From assembly GCA_000751295.2 (NCBI GenBank), contig CCMO02000001.1, positions 4,430,615-4,494,614 on the forward strand: a stretch of DNA of 64,000 bases, in the 5' to 3' direction. A program made the position numbers and the translations under genes. Positions 42,001 to 50,786 of this stretch are shown piece by piece. Position 1 is the first letter of the stretch, and each line of letters begins with the position of its first letter. The notes beneath the pieces are model-generated. The model saw only the letters and a program-made list of their open reading frames with translations. It was not told the DNA's origin and made no database searches. The stretch is from a bacterium YEK0313. GTDB lineage: Bacteria; Pseudomonadota; Alphaproteobacteria; Rhizobiales; Phreatobacteraceae.

Positions 42001-45000
42001 GAGACCGGCAACAGCTTCGGCCAGCGCAGCGAAGCGCTCGCCAACCGCATTGCCGAAACCGGCGACCGTCTGCATGCGACCATCACCGTGCAGGGCGACG
42101 AGCTCGACAAGCGCCTGTCGGTCACCGGCCAGCTGATCGCGCAGGCCATCGCCCAGCGGACCGGCGAAGCCAGGTCGGCCATCGGCGACGTCGGCATCCA
42201 GGTGGTCGAGACCCTCACCGAAAAGGCGCAGGACGTTCAGCTCGCGCTGTTCCGCTCCGGCGAGACGGTCACGACCGCCATTTCGGAGCGCACCACCGGC
42301 CTCCGCTCGGAGATCGAGCTCGCCGGCACCGAGGTGCTGTCGGCGCTCGCGACCCAGGGCACCGACCTGACCAACCGTCTCGGCGCGATCGGCAACGAGG
42401 TTTCCGGCCTGCTCTCGTCCAAGAGCCAGGAGCTCACCAGCCAGCTGCAGACCGCCGCCAACGCGGTGTCCTCGGCGGTCGGCGAGCATGGCGACGCCAT
42501 CGTCACCCGCATCGCCCAGAACGTCGTCACGCTCGAGGACGCCATCAATCGTCACAGCTCGGGCTTCGAACAGCGCGTCGCGAGCCACGCCGCCAACCTC
42601 GAAGAGGCCATCGGCCGTCACAGCCAGGGCTTCGAGGCGCGCGTCCTGGCCCATACCGGCAACCTCGAAGACGTCATGACGCGTCACAGCCAGGGCTTCG
42701 AGCAGCGGATCGTCGCCCATACCGGCCAGCTCGAGGAGACGCTCAGCCGCCATGGCCAGGGCTTCGAGCAGCGCGTCTCGGCGCATGCCGCCAACATGGA
42801 GGACGCGATCGCCCGGCACAGCCAGGCCTTCGAGGAGCGCGTCTCGGCCCATGCCGGAAACATGGAGACGGCGATCCTGCGCCACACCACCGGCTTCGAG
42901 ACCCGCGTCGCCAGCTACGCGAACCAGATGGAGGACAGCCTCGTCCGGCACAGCACCGGCTTCGAGGAGCGCATCCTGACCCATGCCGGCAATATCGAGG
43001 AGACCCTGGTGAAGCACAGCCAGGGCTTCGAGGACCGCGTCCTGTCGCATGCCGGCAATATCGAGGAGACCTTGCTGAAGCACAGCCAGGGCTTCGAGCA
43101 GCGCGTGGCGAGCCAGGCCGCCGCGATCGACGAGGCCATCGGCCGCCACAGCCAGGGCTTCGAGGCCCGCGTCATCGGCCATGCCGCGGCGCTGGAAGAG
43201 ACGGTCGGGCGGCATACGTCGAACCTGCGCGAGCTCGTCGCGTCGCACACGACGACGCTCGAACAGGCCATCGGCCGCCACACGTCCGAATTCGAAATGC
43301 GCGTCGCCGGCCATGCGACGACGCTGACGGAATCGGTTGCGACCCACGTCGCCCTGCTCGACCACAAGCTCACCGGCCATGTCGACGCCCTCGAGGCGAC
43401 GATCGCCGGCAAGGGCGGCGAGCTGGCCGACCGGATCCTCAACGATACGCGCGAATTCGCCGACCGCGTCTCGGGCAAGAGCAACGAGATCACCGAAGCG
43501 CTCGACGCCCGCCTCGCCCGCATCGACCAGGCGCTGGACAACCGCGCCCAGGCGTTCAACGCGACGCTCGCGAGCCGCACGCTCGAACTCGCCAAGGTGC
43601 TCGGCGACGGCGGCCGCAGCGTGACGGAGGCGCTGGAGAACAAGTCGGCGGAGATCACCTTCAACCTCGCCGCCAAGTCGGACGAGATCACGCAGAGCAT
43701 CACCGACAAGTCGGACGAGATCGCCCGGAACCTGACGAGCAAGTCCGATCAGATCGCCCGCCATCTGTCGTCGAAGTCCGAGGAGATCGCCCAGAGCCTC
43801 ACCGATCGCTCCGATGCGATCGCCGAGCATCTGGCGATCAAGTCCGGCGAGATCGCCTCGTCGATCACCCTCCGCTCCGACGAGATCGCCCAGACGCTGG
43901 CGAGCAAGTCGGCGGAAATCGCCGACAATCTCACCGCCAAGTCGAGCGAGATCACCCGCACGCTCGGCGACAAGTCGGATGAGGTCACCTACATCCTCAC
44001 CGGCAAGGCCGATCTGATCACCGCGACCCTCAGCGAGAAGGCCGACGAGATCAATCGCACCCTGGGCAGCCGCGCCCAGGAGGTCGCCGAAAGCCTCGAC
44101 ACCCGCGTCATGCGCTTCGAGCAGGTCGTGGTCGGCCGGCTGGAGACGGTCTCGCAGTCGCTCGACGAGCGCGGCACCTCCATCGCCCAGAAGCTCGCCG
44201 ACAAGGTCGACGCCGTCTCGGCGACGCTGCGCGCCAACGCCGAGGACGTCGAGCGCACGCTGGCGACCATTTCCAGCGACATCACGGTCGGCCTGTCGAC
44301 TCGCGTCAACGAGATCAACGCCGTGCTCGGCGCCCGTTCGACCGAGCTCGCCTCCCTGCTCGACGAGCGCGGCGGCCACCTGGTCGCCCGCATCGGCGAG
44401 AATGGCCAGGCTATCACCTCCGAGGTCAGCCGCGTCGGCGACATCGTGGTGCGGGCCCTGGAAAACCGCGGCGCGACGATCGCCGAGGTGCTCGGCCAGA
44501 AGGGCGCCGAGATCACCCAGGCGCTGTCGGAAACCGGCATCGAGGTCACCCGGTCGATCACCGACTCGAGCGAAATGGCGGCCCGCACGCTGACCGATTC
44601 CTCCACCATCTTCCGCACGACGGTGGACGAAGGCGCCCGCGAGTCGGTTGCCGCCCTGACCGCCACCAACGAGCAGCTGCGCGAGGAGATCGGGGGCCTG
44701 CTCGGCAGGCTCGCCGAGTCGAACATCGTGCTGCGCGACCTGTCGAGCCAGGCCGAGACCAATCTCGGCACCATCAACCGCCAGCTCGGCAAGCGCATCG
44801 ACGAGTTCCGCAGCTCGGTCGAGACCGCCTCGACGACGGCCGAAAGCTCGACTCAGGCGCTCAACGGCCATATCGGCCAGTTGACGACGGTGGCGAGCTC
44901 CGTGCTGAAGGACGTGTCGGCGCTCGCCGAACGGCTCGACAGCCAGGCGGCGGTGCTTGCCGGCGCGGCCGAGCAGGTCAGCCGGACCCATGCCCGCCTC

Positions 45001-46197
45001 GACAAGTCGCTCGACGAGCGGCGCGAGGTGATCGAAGGCCTGATCGGCCATCTCGCCGGCAAGACCGAGGACATGGACAACCTGATCAAGAGCTTCTCGG
45101 GCCTGCTCGACGACAATCTGTCGGCGGCCGAGAACCGGGCGCGGGAGATCGGCCGGGTGCTGGTCGAATCCACCGGCCAGACCACCAAGGCGATCCACGA
45201 GCAGGCGGACGCGCTGCGCCTGGCCACCGGCAAGGAGCGCGAGCGCACCTCGCACGCCCTGCGCTCGGCCTACGACCAGGCGACGGCCGACATGAACGCC
45301 CTGTTCCAGGACGCCGCCGAGCGCTTCGTCTCGCTCACCGCCAGCATGAAGGGCATGGCCGCCGAGATTCAGACGGAACTCGCGGCGACCCGCAGCGAAC
45401 TGTCCCGCGGCATGGTGGAGATCCCGCGCGAAACGCAGGAGAACACCGCGGCCATGCGCCGGGTGGTCGCCGAGCAGATCAAGGCCCTGGCCGAGCTGAA
45501 CGACATCGTCGCCAAATCCGGCCGCGCCTACGACATTGCCGAGCCGGCGCCGCTCGCGCCGACCGGCGCGCGGCGGCAGGAGCCGCTCTCCATGCCGGCA
45601 GTACCGCTGCGCGGCAGTGCCAACGTCGCCGAATTGGCCCGCAGCGAGGCGCCGCGCGCCGAAGCTTCGCGCCAGGAGAGCCAGAAGGCGGAAACGCCCA
45701 AGGCCGAGCCGCGGCGCGAGGCGCCGGCCCGCAACGAGCCGGCCCGTGGCGGCTCGGAGCGCGGCTGGCTGTCGGATCTGCTGGCGCGCGCCTCGACCGA
45801 CGAGGGCGAGGGCGAGCGGCTGCGGCCGGCCGGCCGCAGGCCCCCTGCCCCCGCTGCGCTCGGCAATCTCGACGCCCTGTCCTCGGACATCGCGCGGATG
45901 GTCGATCACGACGCGGTCGTCGATCTCTGGGAGCGCTGGCGCCGCGGCGAGCGGAACGTCTTCTCGCGCCGGCTCTACACCACCCAGGGCCAGCAGACCT
46001 TCGACGACCTGCGCCGCCGCTACCGCCGCGACGCCGAGTTCCGCGACACCGTCGACCGCTATATCGACGAGTTCCAGCGCCTGCTCGGCGACGTCGATCG
46101 CAACGACCGCGACGGTTCGCTCGCCCGCACCTATCTGACGTCGGAAACGGGCAAGGTCTTCACCCTGCTCGCCCATTCGAGCGGCCGCTTCGACTGA
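39019..46197 (+). CDS. gpr: giant membrane-anchored coiled-coil protein, Growth Pole Ring (GPR/RgsE)-like
   Basis: A 2,392-residue protein. Residues 1-114 are a disordered Ala/Ser/Pro-rich cytoplasmic segment. Two helices follow (about 115-138, TPLWVAFFVSIAWVGLGLFL, and 148-170, VLTFLTALVLPVVFFFVMGG). Then come about 2,000 residues of nearly pure amphipathic helix in apolipoprotein-like repeats. A Pro/Ala/Glu-rich linker (about 2175-2280) precedes a conserved C-terminal domain (about 2283-2392) with DLWERWRRGERNVFSRRLYT and YLTSETGKVFTLLAHSSGRF. This architecture matches the Agrobacterium Growth Pole Ring protein and Sinorhizobium RgsE, which form a ring at the growing pole and are needed for polar elongation. 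ATG 39019 gives the expected start MANTPKKIQDPAEAALAAIQ. It is a single-gene unit with its own terminator. Confidence 0.82.
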   Translation: MANTPKKIQDPAEAALAAIQDALNLANEEATKGSAKGQGTPQAPEPAKSSSSASPSARSTENAAAAASPVKVDDDLFADVRRGETVVAPSQPPANDDRRDIAQLLERLSRRASATPLWVAFFVSIAWVGLGLFLGSRLLAGTALDVTSPTVLTFLTALVLPVVFFFVMGGLIRRTQEMRIVARGMSEVAIRLAEPETVARESIVSVGQAIRREVAAMGDGVERALARANELESLVHNEVASLERAYNDNELRIRNLIEELVTQREAIVSNSERVRGAITGAHEHLAAQMAEAGDNLSRRIDESGLRVTSSLADKAEAITVALGRAGDHMIDQMNVRGSDIVERLSATSEEVTRALSTTGDRVTTVLTDTGNSVTIAMAETGSTMAAKLSETGSTMTEHLASTSAEITHAIAARADEVATRLKDSADTLVAELSNRGSDVSARLKDTGEALVAELSGRGSEVTSLLRDTGHSLVAELSNQSTGVAALLKETGENLISELSLRGGDVTTRLKEAGESLVFELSNRGSEVTSRLKDTGDTIVGELSARGGEVVEKLEATGSFVADNIGQRGDAFAARIAETGDRLQNTVTEVVDKLETTGGYVAQALGQRGDILIARIAETGDRLQGTVTEVVDRLETTGNHVAAALGERSDILITRIAETGDRLQGTVIDVVGKLETTGDHVAAALGERGNTLIARIAETGDRLQGTVVDVVGKLETTGDHVAAAFGQRGDALVARIAETGERLHVGVAEVADRMETAGSGIIDSLGQRGDALVLRIADTGQRLHGSIAEVVDRMETTSGTIADNLGQRGETLVTRIAETGERLQGTVAEVVERLETTGSHIAEGLGLRGDALVSRIAETGDRLQTTVVDVVDRLETTGANIADSISLRGGAFAARVAETGDRLQVTVTDLVEKLEATGGHVADTFAQRGDALISRIAETGDRLQVTVVDVAGKLEATSGEIAATFGQRGEALIARMNETGASFDQRGETLIALMAETGNSFGQRSEALANRIAETGDRLHATITVQGDELDKRLSVTGQLIAQAIAQRTGEARSAIGDVGIQVVETLTEKAQDVQLALFRSGETVTTAISERTTGLRSEIELAGTEVLSALATQGTDLTNRLGAIGNEVSGLLSSKSQELTSQLQTAANAVSSAVGEHGDAIVTRIAQNVVTLEDAINRHSSGFEQRVASHAANLEEAIGRHSQGFEARVLAHTGNLEDVMTRHSQGFEQRIVAHTGQLEETLSRHGQGFEQRVSAHAANMEDAIARHSQAFEERVSAHAGNMETAILRHTTGFETRVASYANQMEDSLVRHSTGFEERILTHAGNIEETLVKHSQGFEDRVLSHAGNIEETLLKHSQGFEQRVASQAAAIDEAIGRHSQGFEARVIGHAAALEETVGRHTSNLRELVASHTTTLEQAIGRHTSEFEMRVAGHATTLTESVATHVALLDHKLTGHVDALEATIAGKGGELADRILNDTREFADRVSGKSNEITEALDARLARIDQALDNRAQAFNATLASRTLELAKVLGDGGRSVTEALENKSAEITFNLAAKSDEITQSITDKSDEIARNLTSKSDQIARHLSSKSEEIAQSLTDRSDAIAEHLAIKSGEIASSITLRSDEIAQTLASKSAEIADNLTAKSSEITRTLGDKSDEVTYILTGKADLITATLSEKADEINRTLGSRAQEVAESLDTRVMRFEQVVVGRLETVSQSLDERGTSIAQKLADKVDAVSATLRANAEDVERTLATISSDITVGLSTRVNEINAVLGARSTELASLLDERGGHLVARIGENGQAITSEVSRVGDIVVRALENRGATIAEVLGQKGAEITQALSETGIEVTRSITDSSEMAARTLTDSSTIFRTTVDEGARESVAALTATNEQLREEIGGLLGRLAESNIVLRDLSSQAETNLGTINRQLGKRIDEFRSSVETASTTAESSTQALNGHIGQLTTVASSVLKDVSALAERLDSQAAVLAGAAEQVSRTHARLDKSLDERREVIEGLIGHLAGKTEDMDNLIKSFSGLLDDNLSAAENRAREIGRVLVESTGQTTKAIHEQADALRLATGKERERTSHALRSAYDQATADMNALFQDAAERFVSLTASMKGMAAEIQTELAATRSELSRGMVEIPRETQENTAAMRRVVAEQIKALAELNDIVAKSGRAYDIAEPAPLAPTGARRQEPLSMPAVPLRGSANVAELARSEAPRAEASRQESQKAETPKAEPRREAPARNEPARGGSERGWLSDLLARASTDEGEGERLRPAGRRPPAPAALGNLDALSSDIARMVDHDAVVDLWERWRRGERNVFSRRLYTTQGQQTFDDLRRRYRRDAEFRDTVDRYIDEFQRLLGDVDRNDRDGSLARTYLTSETGKVFTLLAHSSGRFD
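40282..40677 (+). repeat. six tandem 22-residue (66-bp) repeats
   Basis: Six in-frame copies of a 22-residue unit (residues 422-553) with a consensus like KDTGESLVAELSNRGSEVTS followed by RL. The 22-residue length equals two 11-mers, the classical apolipoprotein helix period. Confidence 0.85.
40681..41880 (+). repeat. ten tandem 120-bp (40-residue) repeats
   Basis: Ten consecutive copies of exactly 120 bases (residues 555-954), each containing an ARIAETGDRLQGTVTEVVD-like stretch followed by LETTG and GQRGD. Copies are highly similar at DNA level, for example ATCGCCGAGACCGGCGA recurs with 120-base spacing. A degenerate continuation runs to about 42080. Confidence 0.9.
42547..43404 (+). repeat. 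thirteen tandem 22-residue (66-bp) repeats
   Basis: Thirteen in-frame 22-residue units (residues 1177-1462) with a consensus like GRHSQGFEQRVSAHAANLEE, each ending in a hydrophobic pair. The last three copies are more diverged. Confidence 0.88.
43639..44100 (+). repeat. fourteen tandem 11-residue (33-bp) repeats
   Basis: Fourteen 11-residue units (residues 1541-1694) of the type KSDEIAQSLTS. They form the 11-residue helical period directly, half the length of the flanking 22-mers. Confidence 0.88.
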
Positions 46198-46220
46198 GCC
46201 GTCTCGACATCGCGACATCG

Positions 46221-46250
46221 AAAAGGGCGCCGCTTGGCGCCCTTTTTGTT
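46221..46250. terminator. strong, probably bidirectional terminator
   Basis: AGGGCGCC (46224-46231) pairs with GGCGCCCT (46236-46243) around GCTT, flanked by AAAA on the left and TTTTTGTT on the right. It ends the giant gene and can also serve the convergent gene at 46276. Confidence 0.92.
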
Positions 46251-46275
46251 TGGCCTCCTTGTCCGCCGCCCTTGG

Positions 46276-46920
46276 CTATTCCGCCGCGGCGGCCCGCCGC
46301 GGACGGCGGACGGCACGAACCTTGCCGCTCGGCCCGCCGCCGCAGAAAAACAGGTCGCCATGGACCTCCAGCCCCGAGACGCCCATGCCGGAGGGCATGT
46401 CGAGCCGCTCCAGCAGCGCGCCGGTCTCGGCGTCGATCCGCCTGAGGTCGCTCGTCCCGTCCTGCCAGGTCCCATGCCAGAGCTCGCCGTCGATCCAGGT
46501 CACGCCGGTCACGACGCGGTTGCTGTCGATGGTGCGCAGCACGGCGCCCGTCGCCGGATCGATCTGCATGATCCGCCGGCCCTCATGCTGGGCGATCCAG
46601 AGCGAGCCCTCGGCCCAGGCGAGGCCGGAATGCCCCTCGCCGGGCGTCGGCATGGTCGACAGCACGAGACCGGTCTCCGGATCGATCTTCTGGATCCGGT
46701 TGTTGGCGATCTGGAACAGGTGCCGGCCGTCGAAAGCCGTTCCGGCGCGGGCCGGCACCGCGATGGTGCGGGCCAGGACACCGCTCCCCGGGTCCAGCGC
46801 GTTCAACCGGTCACCCGATGCGAACCAGACGTGCCGGCCGTCGAAGGTCAGCCCGTGGACCTCGGAAACGCCCGGAAACGGGCCATATTCGCGGAGGATT
46901 TCAGCTTGTGCGTGTTTCAT
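46276..46920 (-). CDS. beta-propeller protein (glutaminyl-cyclotransferase/Vgb-like)
   Basis: A 214-residue protein made of about five repeated blade-like units, each with a pattern such as GLTFDGRHVWFASGDRLNAL or GLAWAEGSLWIAQHEGRRIM followed by IDPxTGxVL. This resembles the small beta-propellers of the glutaminyl cyclotransferase-like and Vgb/SMP-30-like families. No signal peptide is visible, so it is probably cytoplasmic. The enzyme activity, if any, cannot be assigned. It is convergent with the giant gene and uses the shared terminator. Confidence 0.78.
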   Translation of the reverse strand: MKHAQAEILREYGPFPGVSEVHGLTFDGRHVWFASGDRLNALDPGSGVLARTIAVPARAGTAFDGRHLFQIANNRIQKIDPETGLVLSTMPTPGEGHSGLAWAEGSLWIAQHEGRRIMQIDPATGAVLRTIDSNRVVTGVTWIDGELWHGTWQDGTSDLRRIDAETGALLERLDMPSGMGVSGLEVHGDLFFCGGGPSGKVRAVRRPRRAAAAE

Positions 46921-47137
46921 GCGGCAAGCCTAGCCCCGTCTTCCGGACCGCGGGAGTAACAACTGCGTCGCGAAGGTCGCCTGGACCCTCCTCAGCCACA
47001 GGCGCGGCCGGCGCGGCCCGCGAAATCCCGCCACACTTGTCACTCCCGCGCGCGGCGCCGAGCGGCTTACCACCGGACATGACGGCACGCTCGCGGCGAG
47101 CGGCCGGCCCCACGTCCTGGAACAGGAGCGCAAGACG

Positions 47138-47941
47138 ATGACCCCTGGGAGAACCGGAACCCGTGAAGAGTGGCTGGCGGCACGGATCGCGCTGCTCGCG
47201 GCCGAAAAGGAGCACACCCGGCGCGGCGACGCGCTCGCCCGGCAGCGCCAGGCCCTGCCCTGGGTGCGCGTCGACAAGATCTACCGTTTCGATACCGAGG
47301 CCGGCGAGGTCTCGCTCGCCGACCTGTTCCAGGGCCGCTCGCAGCTGCTGGTCTATCACTTCATGTTCGGCGCCGATTGGGCGGCCGGCTGCCCGTCCTG
47401 CTCGGCGATCGCCGACGGCTTTAACGGCGTCGTGACCCATCTGGCCCATCACGACGTGATGCTCTGGGCGGTCTCGCGTGCGCCGCTGGCCAAGCTCCTC
47501 GGCTACCGCGAGCGGATGGGCTGGCGCTTTCCCTGGGCCTCGTCCGCGGACAGCGATTTCAATTTCGACTTCGAGGCCTCGTTCACGGAGGCACAGCAGC
47601 GCGAGGGCATCACCTACAACTACCGGCGCCAGGCCGGCTTTGTGCCGCAGCCGGAGGCCGCCGGCGGCCGAGCGACGCCGGAAGCGCAGTTCGCCGCCAT
47701 GTGCGGTACCGATGTCGCCGCCTACAAGCGCGACCGCCCCGGCCTCAGCGCCTTCATCCGCGAGGATGGCGTCGTCTATCATACCTATTCGGCCTATTCG
47801 CGCGGTGTCGACGGCGTCTGGGGCATGTACCAGTGGCTCGATCGTGCGCCGAAGGGGCGCAACGAGACCGGCGTCTGGTGGCGCCGCAGCGACGAATATG
47901 AGGCCGGCAGCCGGCGCGATGCCGCGTCCTGCTGCAGCTGA
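47138..47941 (+). CDS. DUF899 family thioredoxin-like protein
   Basis: A 267-residue DUF899 protein, a thioredoxin-fold family. The active-site-like CPSC lies in FMFGADWAAGCPSCSAIADG (near residue 90), followed by FPWASSADSDFNFDFEASF and DGVVYHTYSAYSRGVDGVWG. The family is predicted to be oxidoreductase- or peroxiredoxin-related, with no settled role. It ends in CCS, an extra Cys pair. ATG 47138 with an AGGAG site. An excellent terminator follows. Confidence 0.9.
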   Translation: MTPGRTGTREEWLAARIALLAAEKEHTRRGDALARQRQALPWVRVDKIYRFDTEAGEVSLADLFQGRSQLLVYHFMFGADWAAGCPSCSAIADGFNGVVTHLAHHDVMLWAVSRAPLAKLLGYRERMGWRFPWASSADSDFNFDFEASFTEAQQREGITYNYRRQAGFVPQPEAAGGRATPEAQFAAMCGTDVAAYKRDRPGLSAFIREDGVVYHTYSAYSRGVDGVWGMYQWLDRAPKGRNETGVWWRRSDEYEAGSRRDAASCCS

Positions 47942-47968
47942 ACCCACCCTTCAGGACCAAGAGCCTCG

Positions 47969-48002
47969 GCCCCGGCGACAACCCTGTCGCCGGGGCTTTT
48001 TT
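47969..48002 (+). terminator. rho-independent terminator after DUF899 gene
   Basis: GCCCCGGCGACA (47969-47980) pairs perfectly with TGTCGCCGGGGC (47985-47996) around ACCC, followed by six T. Confidence 0.95.
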
Positions 48003-48333
48003 GGCGCCCCGCAGACGGGTCCCGGGAACTGGACGTGGTTCATCGGGTTCTCCTACAGCTCGCGGGCGCTTGCTTTCGCGACCAGCGCCGCCTCCGACGA
48101 CCGGTTCCGGCAGGTCACGCCGGGCACCCCGAGCCTCCACCTGCGGATCTCTCCTCGCCTTCGGGCACGCGGATCACGATTGCCAGGTTGCCATGCCGAT
48201 AGTGTCGCCTCGATCGCGCAAGACGTTCGCTCGAAGCCGAATCCGCAAGGCTTCAAACCGTCGAGCCCCGTCGCGCTGTGTTGCAGCGCGTCCCCCGCCA
48301 TGGTTGCGACCAGATGACGTCAGGCAGTGAATC
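48003..48333. other. intergenic region upstream of glgP
   Basis: About 330 bases between the terminator and glgP with no supportable gene; short open frames show no recognisable protein. It must hold the glgP promoter, but I see no clear -35/-10 pair. Confidence 0.55.
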
Positions 48334-50778
48334 ATGACCGCTTCCCGCCCCCGTTCCGCCGCCGATCCAGGTGGCGACACCGCCGTGCTGAAGCAGGAGA
48401 TCCTGCGCAAGCTGACCTATTCGATCGGCAAGACGCCGGCCACAGCCGGAGATCATGACTGGCTGACCGCCGCCATCCTGGCCTTGCGCGACAGGATCAT
48501 CGACACCTGGCAGCAGACGACGATCGACAGCTACCGGACCGGCCGAAAACGCGTCTACTACCTCTCGCTGGAATTCCTGATCGGCCGCTCCTTCGCCAAC
48601 GCGCTGAGCAATTTCGGGCTGACCGGGGCGATGCGCGGCGCGCTTGCCGAGCTCGGCGTCGACCTCGAGGCGATCGAGACGATCGAGCCCGACGCGGCGC
48701 TCGGCAATGGCGGCCTCGGCCGCCTGGCAGCCTGCTATCTGGAAAGCATGGCGACGATCGGCGTGCCCTGCCGCGGCTACGGCATCCGGTACGACCACGG
48801 CCTGTTCAAGCAGGTCATTGCCGGTGGCCAGCAGATGGAGGCGCCGGAGGAATGGCTGACCTTCCGCAATCCCTGGGAGCTCGAGCGGCCCGAAAACACC
48901 TACCAGATCGGCTTTGGCGGCGCCGTCGTCGATACGACACCGTTCGGCCGCGCCACCTGGGCGCCGAGCGAAAGCGTCTTCGCCGTCGCCTATGACACGC
49001 CGATCGTCGGCTGGCGCGGCGCCGGCGCCGTCACCTTGCGCCTGTGGCGCGCACGTGCCGAAAATCCCTTGCAGCTCAAAGCCTTCAACGAAGGGGACCA
49101 TCTCGGTGCGCATGCCGAGCGCAACCGCGCGGAGGCGATCTCCAGCGTGCTCTACCCGAACGACAGCACGCCGGCCGGACAGGAGCTGCGCCTGCGGCAG
49201 GAATATTTCTTCACCGCCGCCTCCCTGCAGGACCTGGTACGCCGGCACATCCAGCAGTTCGGCGATGTCAGGTCCTTGCCGGAGAAGGCCTCGATCCAGC
49301 TCAACGACACCCACCCGGCTCTCGCCGTCGCCGAGCTCATGCGCATTGTCGTCGACGACCACGCGGTGGACTGGAGCGAGGCCTGGTCGCTCGTCAACGC
49401 CACGATCTCCTACACCAATCACACCCTGCTGCCGGAGGCGCTGGAAACCTGGCCGGTGTCGCTGATGGAACGGCTTCTGCCGCGGCACATGCAGATCATC
49501 TTCGCCATCAATGCCAGATTTCTCGAGCGCGCCCTCGCCGAAACCCCGACCGCCGACCTCGCCCGCCTTTCCCTGATCGACGAGCATCACGGCCGCCGCG
49601 TCCGCATGGCCCATCTCGCCTTTCTGGGATCGCATACGGTCAACGGCGTGTCCGAACTCCATTCCTCGCTCATGCGCACGACGGTGTTCGAGCCGTTGCA
49701 CAGGATCTTCCCGACACGCATCCGCAACGTCACCAATGGCATCACGCCCCGCCGCTGGCTGTTCGGCGCCAATGCGGCCTTGGCCGAGCTTCTGGCCGAG
49801 ACCTGCGGCAGCGAGATCTTCGACGATATCGGCGTGATCGACCGGTTCGCGCGGTGCTGCGGCGACACGGCGGTGCAGCAGCGGGTCGCCGCCATACGCC
49901 TCGCCAACAAGGAGCGCCTGGCGGACTATATCCGCCGCGAGACCGGCATTGCCGTCAACGTGCGCGCCATGTTCGACGCGCAGATCAAGCGCGTGCACGA
50001 ATACAAGCGCCAGCTCATGAACATCCTCGAGACCATCGCGCTCTATGACGCGATGCGCGCCGAGCCCTATCGGGACTGGCCGCCGCGGGTGAAGATCTTC
50101 GCGGGCAAGGCGGCGTCGAACTACCAGACCGCCAAGCGGGTCATCAATCTGATCAACGACGTCGCCGCGGTGGTCAACAACGATGCGATGACGCGAGACC
50201 GGCTGCAGGTCGTGTTCATCCCCAACTACAATGTCAGCGTCGCGGAGCTCGTCATTCCCGCCGCCGACCTGTCCGAGCAGATATCGACCGCCGGCATGGA
50301 GGCTTCCGGCACCGGCAACATGAAATTCGCGCTGAACGGCGCGCTGACGGTCGGCACGCTCGACGGGGCGAACGTCGAGATCCGCGAGCGGGTCGGCGAG
50401 GACAACATCGTCATTTTCGGCATGACCGCCGACGAGGTCGAGGCCGCGCGCGGGCGGGACGACACCGCAGCGGTCATCGGGCAGTCCCCCTATCTCAGCG
50501 ACGTGCTCGAAGCGGTTTCGCAAGGCGCCTTCTCGCCGGGCGATCCGGGCCGCTACGCCGATCTCGTCCGCGACCTCCGGCACAATGACTGGTTCATGAC
50601 GCTGCGCGACTTCGAGACCTATCGCCAGGCGCAGCGCCGGGTCGACGAGCTCTGGGCCGATCCCGGTGCCTGGTGGCGCCGGTCGATCCTGAATACCGCC
50701 GGCTGCGGCTGGTTCAGTTCGGACCGCGCCATACGCCAATATGCCGCCGATATCTGGCACATGCCGGTCGAGACATAG
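48334..50778 (+). CDS. glgP: glycogen phosphorylase
   Basis: An 814-residue alpha-glucan phosphorylase, which releases glucose-1-phosphate from glycogen ends using pyridoxal phosphate. The cofactor lysine is K664 in EASGTGNMKFALNG. Other landmarks: YYLSLEFLIGRSFANALSNF, EPDAALGNGGLGRLAACYLE, and FNEGDHLGAHAERNRAEAIS. Length matches the bacterial family. It opens the glycogen/trehalose cluster and is convergent with glgX (stops nine bases apart). Debranching by GlgX and phosphorolysis by GlgP are the degradative arm of the cluster. The ribosome site is weak. Confidence 0.96.
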   Translation: MTASRPRSAADPGGDTAVLKQEILRKLTYSIGKTPATAGDHDWLTAAILALRDRIIDTWQQTTIDSYRTGRKRVYYLSLEFLIGRSFANALSNFGLTGAMRGALAELGVDLEAIETIEPDAALGNGGLGRLAACYLESMATIGVPCRGYGIRYDHGLFKQVIAGGQQMEAPEEWLTFRNPWELERPENTYQIGFGGAVVDTTPFGRATWAPSESVFAVAYDTPIVGWRGAGAVTLRLWRARAENPLQLKAFNEGDHLGAHAERNRAEAISSVLYPNDSTPAGQELRLRQEYFFTAASLQDLVRRHIQQFGDVRSLPEKASIQLNDTHPALAVAELMRIVVDDHAVDWSEAWSLVNATISYTNHTLLPEALETWPVSLMERLLPRHMQIIFAINARFLERALAETPTADLARLSLIDEHHGRRVRMAHLAFLGSHTVNGVSELHSSLMRTTVFEPLHRIFPTRIRNVTNGITPRRWLFGANAALAELLAETCGSEIFDDIGVIDRFARCCGDTAVQQRVAAIRLANKERLADYIRRETGIAVNVRAMFDAQIKRVHEYKRQLMNILETIALYDAMRAEPYRDWPPRVKIFAGKAASNYQTAKRVINLINDVAAVVNNDAMTRDRLQVVFIPNYNVSVAELVIPAADLSEQISTAGMEASGTGNMKFALNGALTVGTLDGANVEIRERVGEDNIVIFGMTADEVEAARGRDDTAAVIGQSPYLSDVLEAVSQGAFSPGDPGRYADLVRDLRHNDWFMTLRDFETYRQAQRRVDELWADPGAWWRRSILNTAGCGWFSSDRAIRQYAADIWHMPVET

Positions 50779-50786
50779 GCGCGCCG

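Noticed and set aside
38836..46218. An uninterrupted 2,460-codon reading frame on the minus strand opposite the giant gene
   Set aside because: It mirrors the repeats of the sense gene, is full of Ala/Arg/Gly/Asp with no recognisable domain, and exists because the GC-rich sense codons rarely create stops in that frame. The sense protein has membrane helices, a conserved C-terminal domain and a terminator in the right direction.
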